A stretch of 64,000 bases of DNA, taken from Brachypodius melanocephalos (taxonomy: Eukaryota > Chordata > Aves > Passeriformes > Pycnonotidae). Positions within the stretch are counted from its first letter, which is position 1; each line of letters begins with the position of its first letter. The notes under the pieces are model-generated. The model did no database searches. It saw only the letters and a program-made list of their open reading frames with translations, and was not told the origin of the DNA. The stretch spans positions 2,182,740 through 2,246,739 of the forward strand of contig VZSR01000479.1 of the NCBI GenBank assembly GCA_013398615.1. Direction: 5' to 3'. This document shows positions 1 through 12,900 of the stretch, in pieces. Position numbers and translations under genes: made by a program.

Positions 1-3000
1 AATCCAAACTCACACTCCCTAGACTCCCTCATAATTTTTTTTAATCAATTCTCTCTTGTTTACTTTAAAAATGCTATATTTATCATGTTCCTCCTACCTT
101 TTTTCCCTCTAGAATTATACTCTGATAATACTTTGGGACTACCCTGCAATGTGAAAGACTTCCCTTTCAGAAGAACAATGAAAAGGAATTATTGAATCCC
201 TCACTACTCCACAACTTTCAAATGTCATCAGCAATTCCTGTAAGATCACCAGCTGTTGAAAACGACTTGACTTTCTACCTGACCTTTAACATTTGCAGTT
301 TGCAAGAGGAACTCTGTACTTTTACATCTGCTTAAAACATCTCACAATGAAAATTAGGCTAAGGCTAAAAATTACCTTGAAGAAAGCCCCACGTGTGTGT
401 GCAGATGTGGATGTGCCAATAAGCTCTTGTCTGTTCACAATACTCATTCAAGCCTGCCACTGAATACCTCACTATCTCTTCTTAAATTTTAATTAAATGT
501 TAAAGCCAGGAGAAGCTCTATTGCACTTAAGCAATATGTGAATGTGACATTTAGTGTGACCTTGTTTTGGAACAAAGGATGTCACCAGGACAGTGCAAGG
601 GTTGGTGGTACCTGGCCATAAACTGGGTATGAAGGACAAGAGGATGTACAAAGGATGCAAATGAAAATTGACAGAGGAGAAATTGGTTCTGGGCACAGGC
701 ACAGCATTCCCCAGTTTTACAGAGCACCCTCCAGAGCACTGTGCTCCCTCTGCTCTCACAGAGCACTCGGATTCCTCACTGCCACAGCTGTACCTGCACC
801 TCAAGTTCTGCTTCAGCTCAAAGCTGCACACAATTAGTACCTTGTCTTCACCAATTTGTTTGTTTGCTTGCTGAAACTAACTGAAACTTGGACAACTTTT
901 TAATGAATTTCCCGTAAGAAGAAAACAGATCTTGATGCCCAGAGAGGTCTCATAAAAGCAAACAATAAAAAGATGCCAGCACAGTGGGGATGTTGATCTA
1001 TAACTGAAAGCTGTTCTAACAGCTCAGATATGAGGTGTAGAAAAAACCCGTTCTACAGGGGGTTTGAAAAAATATTTTGTTCAAATCTTCTGTCTCTATG
1101 TAAAAAAAACCCAAAAAACCCCACAACATAGTGTATATGAGCTACTAATTACCACATTGTACATAAGGATAAGGAAAGAATAAAGTGCAAAGATAATTTC
1201 AGCTCATTATTATTGTAACATCTTATTTTTAACTAATCAAGGTATTTGCTGTATGTATTGCCTACTCCCAAAACCTGCTGAGCATAAAATTTCTTCTTGC
1301 TTTTACAAGAAACTCCTCGCAGAGTGAGTGATATCTTTCATATCAGAAGATAGGTGTCACAGAACAGAGGAGAACTTGCCAATCTCTATTAATATCTTGT
1401 ATTGTCAGTTTGAGAATACCAAATCTGGATCCACAAAGTGAAGATTATTTTGTGATGGGATTCTTTGTAACAAAATGTATTAGACCTCAGAAAGACAATG
1501 CAGCAGCCCAGAGCTGCCAGAAGAAAATGCTGGTCTCAAAACAATACAACAACAGGAATAAATAAATTCTTGTCAATCAGGCAGTATCAAACCCTTTGTA
1601 ACAGAAAAGATCCTCCTTTTCTCCAGGTTTGCCTGGACAGCTTTAAGAAAAAATGCAGATGAAACTTTGCAGCAAGAAACCTTTCTACACACAACCCATC
1701 CCTGATCGGTGACTATGATAACTGACACCAAAACTGCTGATATCCAAGATAAGAAATTAAACAAAATACAACTACAAATAGCATTAACCCAACAATTAAA
1801 CATTATTTAACAGCAATTAGATAAATCCTAACTTTCCTTCCTGAATGAAGCAAAAAGAAGTAGAATTTAGTTGAGTATTGAAATTACAAATATATCCTGT
1901 TTCTTTACTTTATCATTTTCATTAAATAGATAATAAATATTTTATATGTCTATAATGTAGAGAAGTCACATAATAGGTTTCTCACACTTAGAAGTAAAAC
2001 AATTTTTTCAGCTTGTTTTCACATTTTTCTGCCTTTCTTATACTTCATCCTTATTTTGAATTATGGCAAATTTTGTTCTACACAAATTTAGATCTATCCA
2101 TTCTTGAATTAACCTGTGTTGTCAGCCTGTTGGGAGTCATTTTGTTTGAACATCTGGACCAACCACATGTTTCCTACTGAAAATAAATCATCATTTATGA
2201 GTATTAACATACTGAACATCAGAGGACTGATGAAGATTGGACTGTGTATGTTTAATGCATTATTATATAAAACTTGTGTTTGGAAAGTTTATGGAATACA
2301 CTGAAAATGAGCAACTTATCTGTTGAAAGGCAGTTTGTAATTCCAAAGTTCAGCTGGATCTGCACATAACTGTATTATTAACCACTATGAGTGCCATCTG
2401 TATTCAATCAATATAATTAATTACTATTTAACACCCCAGTTTATCAATTTTTTAAATGTATGCTTCTCTGACTAGAGGACTTTTAAATTTATTTTATTCT
2501 AGAAATTGAAGACAGTGTAGGTCTTCTTTTAATGGGTAACTGTGGTCTCAGATGAGCTTTCTGGCACTGTAGTGTTTTGTGCTCACATGAAGTATTTTCC
2601 TGTATGAGATTAGGAATGGGTGCTGTGGAAATCCACAAGTTCCCAAGTCTCCTCACACCATGGATCTTAGACTTTCAGAGCTTTTAGGCTTTTAGAGGTT
2701 CATGTCTCTCTCCACTGATTGAAGAAGGGCCAGCCTGCAGTAAGAGCCAATGTAAGGAACATAAATCCCATTCTTCATGCCTAAACTGAATCATTGCATT
2801 CCAAAACATCAAAATACTGGAAACAGGAAAGCAATTCCAAGAAAACTGTAAATTAAATATACTGCATTAGAGAAAAATTTAGATGTAATCGATGAGTTTA
2901 GACTTTCCTGAATTTGATGCTTCAGGCAAACCATATGCACTGTTTTTCAAGAAAATCCTTTGTCTTTACAAAAACAATTATCAGCATTGGTGACTGCAGC

Positions 3001-6000
3001 ACAGTTTACCCTTTCCTAGATATTTGTATTAATTATACTTTGAAGGTGCTGAATTAATCCACTCTCTGAAATGTATATCAGTTAATTAAAAGGTATTTTT
3101 CTTCAAGAAGGAATGTAATTCATGATGAAATAGGAGATTAATTCTTCCTAAATCAGAAATCCTTTGGGCGAAAATAAAATAGGTTTAGGAATAGACATGC
3201 TTTCCAATTGACCTTACTGTTTAAATATTCCTGAAAGACATCAGATCTGAACTGAAGGAGTGCAGAACATAGTATGGAGCTTTTATTATTGTCCTTTGTC
3301 TAACTTTGAAGCACCAGAACAGGCAAACACATGGTACTGTACACTTGAAGAATGAGCTGCAACACTCCAAACACCACACAATATCAAGCTCAGTGCCTGC
3401 AACACCACAAACAGGGTCCAGAGACACATGAGAGTGGTTTGGATGCCATAGAAGCAGTAGATCAGGAAACTTGGATATTTACTATCTCAATGGAAAGCCT
3501 GAATCAGAAATATCAAGGGCTTCTTAACTCTTTACCAATATATAAACCACTCATTTGGCTTTCCAAGTAAACAAAATTTTCTGTATAAATGCAAGAGAAA
3601 TCCTCCAGTATATGAAAAAAAAAAAAATAGTATTCTCAAGCTGTCCAGTGTAGAACTTATAGTGACAGGAATTAATAAGTGTCAGTTCACTAATAAAGCA
3701 TCTCATCACTTTGAAAAATGCCAGTGACAAACAGTAATATAACTCATGGAGACGGGACAAAGGTGGGGAACATGAGGAATGGGCATTTCCTCAGAGGCTG
3801 CAACATTAGGCATCATTCCTACCATGAGTGGAGAAGACAAGAGAGAACAAAATCCCCTCATTCTCTATTAGCCTCTATAAAAGGCTTCTTGGCTCATGCA
3901 GGGCTGACAAAACTGTTCTGAGATTCTCATTTCCCCATTCAAGGCACAAAAACTACTTGGATACACTCAGTGCTCTGCACTGTGCTGAGAGACCACAGAG
4001 AAGGATGGCAACAAAGGAAATTTGATTGGATTTGGTACAAACCACAGTTCTCTGTATGGTTCTGTAAAATTTTGGGCCAAACAGTAACCTGGCATGAGCT
4101 GTCACTGTTCTAGTGCTCTCTAGCACTTTAGAGTGGATAAGAATTTTCCTTGCTGTGCAAATGTGGCTATGCCAAGACATTTTCAGGATTTGTGCTGGCC
4201 CAGCTCTGTCCATCAGGACACTTGGCAGACAAGCTCCAGGAATAACCATGAACCAGAAATTTCTCCTGCAGAGACAGTTCCTTAGCAAACTGGCATCTCC
4301 AACAGACTGCTCTGATTCACTTCTTGATTTTACTGTAATGACGTGAGGCACAGCTCCCAGTACCACGACATTCCCTCTGGGATCACCTTCTGGGGGCATG
4401 TGAGAGTCAGTCCTGAGGTTGTTGTAGCTGTTGAGGTACATTCAGGCTTCCTCAATTCCTCTCTATCAATGTCTTAAGGAAATAAAGTTGCTCAGAACAT
4501 GGCTCAAAGTGTTGTGATGTGTAAATCACTCCTGGTTGCCATGCCAGGATCCCCACTTACCCCTGTTATTTATCCTCAGCCTCCAGTCTCCCTCCTGCCC
4601 ACAGTTCACCCAGACAGCCCCAGCACCCCTGTGCAAACCTGCAGACAGCATCAGCATCCCAGCATGGAGATTGTTGACTCTCCAAAAGCCAGAGCCTCAA
4701 CAGGGATTTGTCCTTCAATGCCACTGGAGCCACACTCATGTGTTTAACTGAGGGTTTTGTTGGCTGCACCCCAAAGTTATCTCCTGCCCAGAGATCTAGA
4801 ATTGTGAGAAACAACTAGCAGACACATAAAAACTTTTTATCCTTTGACTATTCTCTTTTTTCCCCCTGTTTTGGCACAAGTAAAAATTCTGAGGCTGTAG
4901 AATTTAGGCAATAACTTAGTAAGAAATTATAGCAGATATTTAATTTATTTTCAGTTAATTAGATTTAACATTCTCCCAGAAATGCAGAGCCACATGTTCC
5001 TCTCTATAAAACAACATTACATTTGCCATGTGAAAAGTCAAGCGAAAAAGTTCTGAAGGAATTCTTTGGCTTCCTACAGGTCTGGAAACTCACACTTTTT
5101 TATGCAAAAGCTTATTTTCTACATGGAGTAGCCACATCTTCTCAGTACCAAAATAATCCAAATGAAAAAAAAAGTTGCAAAAAATCCAGACAAGCAATGA
5201 GATTTGTTCATTTTTAGTTCCTCAGAATCTTTCAATAAGTAACTACTGGAGAAAAGACACAACCACATGCACTGGTTTGAGTTTCACTTTGATTAGAAGT
5301 AATATGACAAAATTTAATTTAAAAACTACAGAAAGTCTCACCAAAAGTCCTTATTTTGTCAGCACTGAAAACATTTTATATATATGAAATAACTAGAAAG
5401 AATAACTCTATGGTAAAGGACTGGTAACAAGTGAAATGGAAAATAAGGTTATAGGTCAGCCCCAAGTATTTGAAAAGTTTTTGAGAAAAGGCTTATTTGT
5501 GTACTTACTAGAAAAAGTTATGTTTAAATTTAATATTGTGTCATTAGAGCAGGTTTTATTACCCATCCTCCTGCAGTTTTCTTAGCTCTCTCATCCTGTT
5601 TGAGTGATTCATTTAGACTATTCTTTATGTAAAGCACTGAGTTCCAAAAATGATCTATTACATAGGATTAAACACAGTCAGAGCCAAAAAAATTATCATC
5701 TTATAAACTTCATAAAGATGAAACCTTTGCCAATATATTTTTCTGTTAGTCTCTGTCTCCAAGTACCAGTCAGTGTCAAGAATGCAGAGAAGACTGGTTC
5801 TAACTCTCTGCCCAAAAATGTGCTTTGTTATTATCTGACCTGCCCGGTGCCAGCAGGTCAAATAATCAGCAGTGTTGTTATTTACACAATACAAAATTAT
5901 AACCAAGTCTTGTTTTGATTCACAAAGTTGGGCACAGACTATATTGGTAATATTACCATCCTGTTACAATGCTTTTACTGAACTGCATGTTGACAAAATA

Positions 6001-6238
6001 ACTCAAAAAAAAATCACTTATGCCATGTGCAAAAGCTCATAACTCTATTTCTGCCAGTTGGATAAGCATGACTAAACTCTCAAAACTGTTCAGCTGGATC
6101 ATTCAGGGCTGCATGGGAATATGTGTTATTAGGCTAATTGGTGCACTAATCCTATGCATCAGAACATAACAGTAAAGAAATTAATTTTTAATGCTACAAA
6201 TTGATTTATTAAACATCATATAGAAACAGCAAGAGATG
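1..6238. other. Gene-free AT-rich unique sequence
   Basis: I see no exon, RNA gene or identifiable transposon here. The longest open frame is 162 codons on the minus strand (3953-4441). It has no domain, signal peptide or compositional bias, and about one frame of this size is expected by chance in a window like this. A slightly more GC-rich patch lies around 4550-4740. Short A-runs occur (for example near 3617-3629). A nuclear-receptor-like inverted repeat at 5836-5860 is described separately. Confidence 0.6.
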
Positions 6239-6300
6239 TATCTAAAACACATTCTATGTGTGTTTTAGATATAAAACACATATATAAAACACATTCTATG
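6239..6300. repeat. Hairpin-forming inverted repeat plus 16-bp direct duplication
   Basis: Positions 6239-6251 and 6259-6271 are perfect 13-bp inverted copies (TATCTAAAACACA and its complement) separated by a 7-nt loop. The 16-mer TAAAACACATTCTATG at 6243-6258 recurs exactly at 6285-6300, an offset of 42 bp. The segment is therefore both a cruciform-capable palindrome and a partial tandem duplication. I see no transposon ends around it. Local slippage or replication template switching is the simplest origin. Confidence 0.8.
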
Positions 6301-9300
6301 AACATATTACTTCACTCAAAACTTAACTTTTAAGGTTTACCATTCACTATGATTTTTAATGCTTAAGAAAAATTGCAAATGCATCTTTAAAGTGCACTGC
6401 AGATGTTCTTGGGATTAAACTTCCCTAAAGCTAGCATGACAAGGACAAACACAGTAGTTCTAAGTGCTCCTCGACAGCCACACACTGTAGTCAGAAGTCA
6501 CATTTGTTAACATATGTTAACAATGTAGAAGGTGACACTTATGTAGAAATCTCTTACCTGCTTTGGTTGAGTCTCTCCTGATAACGTTTGTTCTGTGAAA
6601 GATGCAAGTCTTTATGTATAAATCAGAAGCAAAGGTGTGCTTGGCACATCCAGTTTTCAGCAGAGCTCAAGTGTGATATGTGAAAGTAATAAATTGGCTT
6701 CTCAAAGTAGCTCAGACCATATTAATTGGAAACAGAGTCACTGCTTGCAAGGTTGCTGATGCTGCTCCTTCTGCTCTGTGCCTTTGCAGAGAGCTAATGT
6801 ATGAATAAGGCAGAGAACAAATCCCTTTCTCTTTCTCTTTACCTTCCCTTCTTTCTCTTAAATGGTGAGTTAGAGTTCAGTTTATTCTGCAGACGGTGGC
6901 AGAGTACAGGCTGACAGTGCTGTTTCCTCCCCTGCCGAGACACACTGAATGTGTTGTGAATAAAGACAAAGCCCTGTGCCAGTGCACCAGTGTAGGTGAG
7001 AGCTGCAAGGATGTGCAGTGCTGCTCCTCAGCAGGCAGAGCAGCCTCCAGCACAGCTGGACAGGCTCACCCTGCTCCCCTCACTGGACACCTGCACCAAT
7101 AACTTCAGCTGGGGACCACACCTCCCTCCTCTGCAAGGGCAGCTCCATCTCTGCAGAGTTCTGATTTGCCTCCTGGCAATGGCTATCTGTGTGGTTTTAT
7201 TTTTCTACACCATAAAGAGCAATTTAGTTCCAGTTTCTCCTTATGGCTAGTGGGTAACTAACTGGATAAACTGCCAGCTTCTCTTATTGTCGATTAACCC
7301 CGATAAAATCCCTACTGACACTTCAGGTTTAGGGTTTGTACTGAAATTAGGCCTAAAGGTTACCTGCCAAAGAGGTTTGCACACGAACAGCTTTCCTCTC
7401 GACTCCCCCACTCCCCTTTCCCACTGTAAGTAAAATACTCCTAGGTCAAATAGTTACCAAGTGGAAAGTAGCAATGTTGCTATTGGAAAAACAGGGTGCA
7501 GATGGCAGTAAACAGGAAGGAAAACTACCCAGTTCCCAAACAGTATATAAACTGACCAACTTCAAGAGCCCTACTGAATACATGGGAAATGTGTGCAGGT
7601 TTGAGTTCACAAACAATGGACTTAGAGCTAATTTAAGAAGATCACATTTATTTTCCATGCTGTGAATACTGAATACTAGCAGGTGGGGAAGTCCAAAAGC
7701 AAAGGTATTAAAAAGAAATTTCAAATTTTAATATTGCATTTTTTTCAGATATGCATCTATATGGCTACATTCAATCCTATGCTTTAGTGCCCAGTATGAA
7801 ACCCTATCAGCCTCCTTCTTTGGTGGCAGAAGCAGAAAAACAAAAAACAAACACAAACCTTTTTCTTTTAATATGGTTAAAGTAATAGTTATTGAAAAGA
7901 GCCTTTCCCCTACCCATCTTCCCTGAACATGACAAGAATTTCTTCATCAAATACTTCACCATTAGTGGTTGTGAAATCTGGAAATCTCAAAGTCCTTTGA
8001 GCACTAAGTTTCTTTGACTATGGGGAGAAAGGGCACATTAGTGAAGAGAAGATGTGATAAGGAATTCCTGCAGAAGATATACGGGGTGGTGGGCAGTTAT
8101 GGAGAGACAAAAATCACGTGGAAACTTTGAAACCAGACAAAACTCTTGACTTTGCAGCAAAGTGCTCTGGGATGTCAGATTTTTGTAGTGGTGATGGCTG
8201 AGGAATGAAGGCACTCTTCTCTTATCTGCACAACAACCTCCACAGTCTCATCCTGGTGCAATAATGACCATCCAATGTGCTGAATAAAGACCTCTCTGCT
8301 GCAGCATACCCTGGGCACTTTTCATTGACAATGAAAGTGAATCCATCTCTCATCAGTTCCATTCCTGGTCACTTTGAGGGCTAGGTTTGACTAACACAGA
8401 AATTATTGTGATGTTTCAATCACTCTTGTAAAATTTTGCTTTGTTTGAGAACATACTCAGGAGAAATCTGATAGCTATACACTGACACATGCAATTTGTC
8501 CCAGGCTGATGTTCACACTGAGTGTGATCCAGCTGTTGATCCCTTTGCCAGTGCTTTAGGTGAACTTCAGTAACAAGGAAACAAAAATAGCATGGGGCAG
8601 CCTATGCCAGTTCTGTGTTCGTGTCTAGAACAGAGAATATCAGGGATAGGAAAGTTTTTACAATAGTGATTACTCATTTTCCCAAGGATGCCCTTAGCAA
8701 GTTTGTTGCATCTGCTAGTGTGGAACCTGATTTTATGTGGAAATTGCTATTCCTAGGGGAGATATTAAGCACTTGGCACTCAGCTGTATGTTTAAGAAGT
8801 TAAATTGTTTGAGGGGGCTTGAGCACTGGCACTTGTACTTAGGTCTTTTTTGCTTCTTCCTTCCTATGAGCAAAATATCCTGAAGCCTGGATCAGTGATC
8901 TTTTGCTTTTCTGCTGCTGTGTGGCACAGAGGTGTTGTGGTGTAACATGACAATAAATTTCTCTAGGAAGAGGAGATGCACAAAAGGTAAAGTTTCTTCT
9001 AACACCTCATTTCCAGGAATAAGAGGAAGCTCTCAGTTCTCACTGGCTTTCACAGAAGAGGAATGCTGGGCACCTTAGAGCCTTGCTGAGCAGCTGCAGA
9101 ATCCCAGCCAGAGCAGAAGCACACTTAAGTCATAAAACACCATTAATCCTGTATTTACATAGTCAATATCCCAAGGGTTGCAGATAAAACTGCAGGAAGA
9201 GTAAACAAAAGATTATTAAAACCACTACTTTATAATTTAGTCTATGCCTTCATTACTTTATATAAATGTTTCCTGCTTTTTATTAAAATAAAATGTATCA

Positions 9301-9655
9301 AATCCAGTGTCACTGAACAACAGGAAAAAATCAAGCTCCTCCTGGAATTTCTTTTATTCTGTATGACAAGCTAAGAAAAATAAATCCATTATCTACTACA
9401 GAGCAAAATATCCAGTCCTGAGCAGCACAAATACCCTATTTGTGAATATTCAGAGACATAATATTATCTGTACAAAACTTTCTGAGCAAAGAAGCCATCA
9501 CTAATACTAAATAAAAATATTTTGGCAGTCACTGGAAGAAGCTCTTCTAACCATCCATCTACTAATTCTTTGCAAAATAACTAATGACCAATTCCAACAC
9601 AAAGAGAGTATTCCTTTTAAGAGATCTGGAGAAGTGTGGCAATGTCTTCACCCTA
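6301..9655. other. Gene-free region with a pyrimidine tract and a GC-richer patch
   Basis: This stretch holds a CTTT-type pyrimidine tract (6822-6859) and a more GC-rich patch at about 6890-7180. That patch contains an AATAAA and short open frames without recognisable homology. A possible 35-nt exon-like unit at 6558-6592 on the minus strand is discussed under findings. Otherwise I see no gene or repeat that I can name. Confidence 0.5.
6822..6859. repeat. CTTT-type pyrimidine tract
   Basis: This is a nearly pure pyrimidine run built from CTTT and CCTT units and broken by a single A. It is a low-complexity microsatellite-like tract. On the plus strand it could resemble a splice polypyrimidine tract, but no convincing acceptor or exon follows. 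Confidence 0.7.
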
Positions 9656-9972
9656 TGTTGCAGGTGCACGAAAGGATCAGGCAGGACAGGGCGAGGTCAG
9701 GCATGAAAGTGTTCTGTCTTTATTTCAAATTTCTGACTCCATTTATATATATTGTACATAAGTGGCCAATTATTGGCCAGAGAGATGATCACCCCATCAG
9801 TGGGGTTGCAGAACATCTCCATTACTCAAATGCTCCTCCTGGAGCAGAAGAATGCAAACATCCTTTTGTTTACTTGAAAAAGTATGGGAACTCTCTCTGA
9901 GTTCTATAAACATCAGAAAGCTTAGCAAAAATATCAGAATGCAAGTTTAAGACATGCAAAAGCAGGGTGACA
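9656..9972 (-). mobile_element. Solo LTR of an endogenous retrovirus (LTR A)
   Basis: Read on the minus strand, this segment has an LTR layout. A paired CCAAT palindrome (9763-9779) is followed by a TATATATAAAT TATA box (9741-9751) and an AATAAA polyadenylation signal (9719-9724). About 63 bp of U5-like sequence then ends in GCAACA at 9656. The order and spacing (CCAAT, TATA, AATAAA, CA end) are typical of avian ERV LTRs. The distal boundary is uncertain. I place it at a TGTCACCC (9965-9972), but no target-site duplication pairs with the CCCTA flanking 9656. No gag, pol or env sequence adjoins it, so this is a solitary LTR or a fragment. I cannot name the family. Confidence 0.6.
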
Positions 9973-12900
9973 GAGAAGGAACAGACTGCTAGGTCAGTTG
10001 TTGAAGAGCAAACAACTTAATACTCACAAATGGCTATACTAAAAACCCCCTAACCAAACCAAAAACTAAAGATTGCTCATATGATTTCAATAGTAAGGTT
10101 ATTCATATCATAAATTATGAGAGCACCATTGTTTTCTCCTGTGAAAATTCCGGTGGTTTTGCCAAAATATTGTGCAGTGCTGTCTGATCTGCCCAGCCAC
10201 TTCCTGTGGTTGGAACTTGTACATCTCAAGATTTTAGCAAGAGCCATGAGATACTGCTGCTTCTATTTGCAAGGCACTGCTTCAATCTGAAATACTTTAG
10301 TAGAATTCAAATCACTATTAAGTTGTTGTAACATGAGGAAAAGAGGGTCTCAAGATATTCCTTGATGACCTACATTGCAAAGGAGATGCTGAGGTTAGAA
10401 CCTCTGGGGAATTAGTGAACAAGAATGACTGTAAATTAAGCTTTTGGGGTTAATTTGTTTTAAATGGTAACCAAGAAGGTGGGAGTTGTTGGGTTTTGTT
10501 TTTTTCAGTTTTGATTTAGTTCTAGCATGTCACCTCAATATTTAACTGTATTCAGCTGATGGTGAGGATGTGCAATGGGTTAGAGGTGATTGAGACAAAG
10601 AATCTTAAAATTGCTAACACAGTAACCTTAATGAATAGGTGGTGCTAAAGCATCACCTCTATCACTGACCTACTTTTCATATCACAAACACAATCAGAAC
10701 TTTCACCTTTTGAAGTTTGTCCATGATCAGCAGCAGTATGACAATAAACAGCACTGCTTCCAAATCCCCATGCTGGATAAATCCTTTCTTTCTAATCAGA
10801 TGCTCTCACATGAAAGAATGATGCTGCATATATTAATTGCATATTCCATTAGATCTTCACCTTCATCTACTGCAGCACTATGGCCCCTACCAGTTCTTTA
10901 ATATTCCTGCATTTATAAATGTAAAATATTTTTTTTTCTTTTTACAGTTGTTCTTTGACTTGTACGTCACCATCATACAGAAGGAATAGGAAGACAGAGT
11001 GCATAAGGGTAGAATAGAGGGTGAGGAACAGAGTCCCATTTATTGCTAGTTAAGGTACCCCCAGCTGTTCTGCTAGACTCTGATCTGCACTGCCTCCACG
11101 TCAGCTCAGGAGCTAATTAACTGACTCCATGTGATTTCTGACAGGTATGAGCAGTTTACTGATTTGTGTGTGGAGGAAAAAAAGGCCTGACAGTACTCCA
11201 ACTTCCAGAGCTGAAGAGTTACTAAAAATGAAATCAAACTCAGGGAAGGCAGATAGGGGGTTCCCTTTCTTCTTTTCAATTTATTTACTGTGAGTACAGC
11301 CCCAGAAAATGTCTCTGGGTTAGCTGCTGCAGGCCAGCAATCTTGCCATCACAGCTCCAGAATGGCAGATATTACTAAATATTTGTGATCAAACCAGTTC
11401 CCTGGAAACGTCTGCAGATTTAAAGGCCAGATTAAGCCATATCCATTGTTTCCCAGGGGTGGTGAAAGCTGGACATGCTCTCATGGAGGACTTGGGGTGC
11501 TCTACACCACTGAGTTGTTGCTACATTTAGTCAGTGTCTGGATCAAATCAGAGAATCTTCAGGAGCAGCTTTAATTTCCTCTTTCCACAATCCTTTTTAC
11601 CCCTGTTCATTCATAGATATTTCAGTTCTTTTTATAAGCATAGAGATCATTCTTTGACAAAATAGAAAACATAACCAGTGCACAATCTTTTGTCAGATTT
11701 TCTGTTTGTTAGATATGTAAGGGATATATGAGACATAGTTCAATGGCAGAGTCTTAAATTGTGGAATGATTTCTTATCTACACAGACAGAGGGAGACAAA
11801 ATTCTGGCCAAACCCTGCATACTTTTTGCACATGAAATATTCAGTGCCTTAAAAGGGTGTTTGGATGGATGAAGAACATAGAATAAGTCCTTTCTTTTGT
11901 ACATTTAGTGATCCATAAACCTACGGTATCTGGCCTTTCAAATCTGCTCTACAACTGAATAATTTTCACTTATAGCACAGAAAGTTTTTTACAAGCCACG
12001 GAATATTAAAAGACCAACCTCATGTATTTCAATAGTCAAAAGCATAACAACTGTCTAAATTACACTTGGTATGATTCAAATATTAAAGTACCCAATTTGA
12101 ATGATAGCTTGAAAATCACTAAGGATGGAAGAATCTGCGGTTTAGTGTGGAGAAAGTTGACAGCAATTCTCTCTGTACAGGATACTAGTTTTTCAGCGGA
12201 AAGGAAGACAAATACATTAGGTATAATAAAGTGCTTCTTAATGAAAAAGGACAGAAATTTGTCATTTTCTTTTGTGATGTTCCCTTTTAATAATGAACAA
12301 TACATTTGACAGAAAAGAAAAGAATGTGTCAGGGGAGAAACACTATGCAAGTGAATTTTTACAATTACGTTGGTCGCCAGATAACATTGTAACAGCCTGG
12401 TTATTCCTAGAGTGTAAAAGAAGAAAATCAAGATCAATTCTGCCTTTGAGCTACTGGGATCCTTCACATGCATGAAATGCTAAATGGGCTCATTATACAT
12501 CATTATTTCATTACTATCTAAATCATCTGTGTATTAGCTCAGATAACTGTGCACCCAAGGGAGTGCTGTAGCTTCTGGGGTCTTCTGACATTTCCTACTG
12601 GAAATAAAGTGAAGAAAAGCAACAGACTTGTCCTCGTATATCTGCAAAGAGAAAAAGAAAACAATGTATGCAAAAGTGTTGTTGCCTTTAGTCTGAAAAT
12701 GCAAATAAACCAATTTCCCTTGTTTGTAAAGCGAGATGGAGATGGAGATTAATTTGCAGCTGCAAACTTCAGGTGACTTTGGCACATCTAAACTCAGGGA
12801 TATTTCAGAATCAAAAGCCTGTACAATCAAATAGGAATAAAATTAGCCACAAAACTCCAACTATTTGAAGTGTGTGAAATCCTGCAGGAAAAGAAAACAA

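Noticed and set aside
3953..4441. 162-codon open frame on the minus strand
   Set aside because: No domain, compositional or splice support. Roughly one frame of this length is expected by chance in 64 kb at this base composition (my rough estimate).
10920..10990. Strong acceptor ending at 10947 followed by a 13-codon frame
   Set aside because: The frame stops at once, the peptide is not recognisable and no upstream exon is visible.
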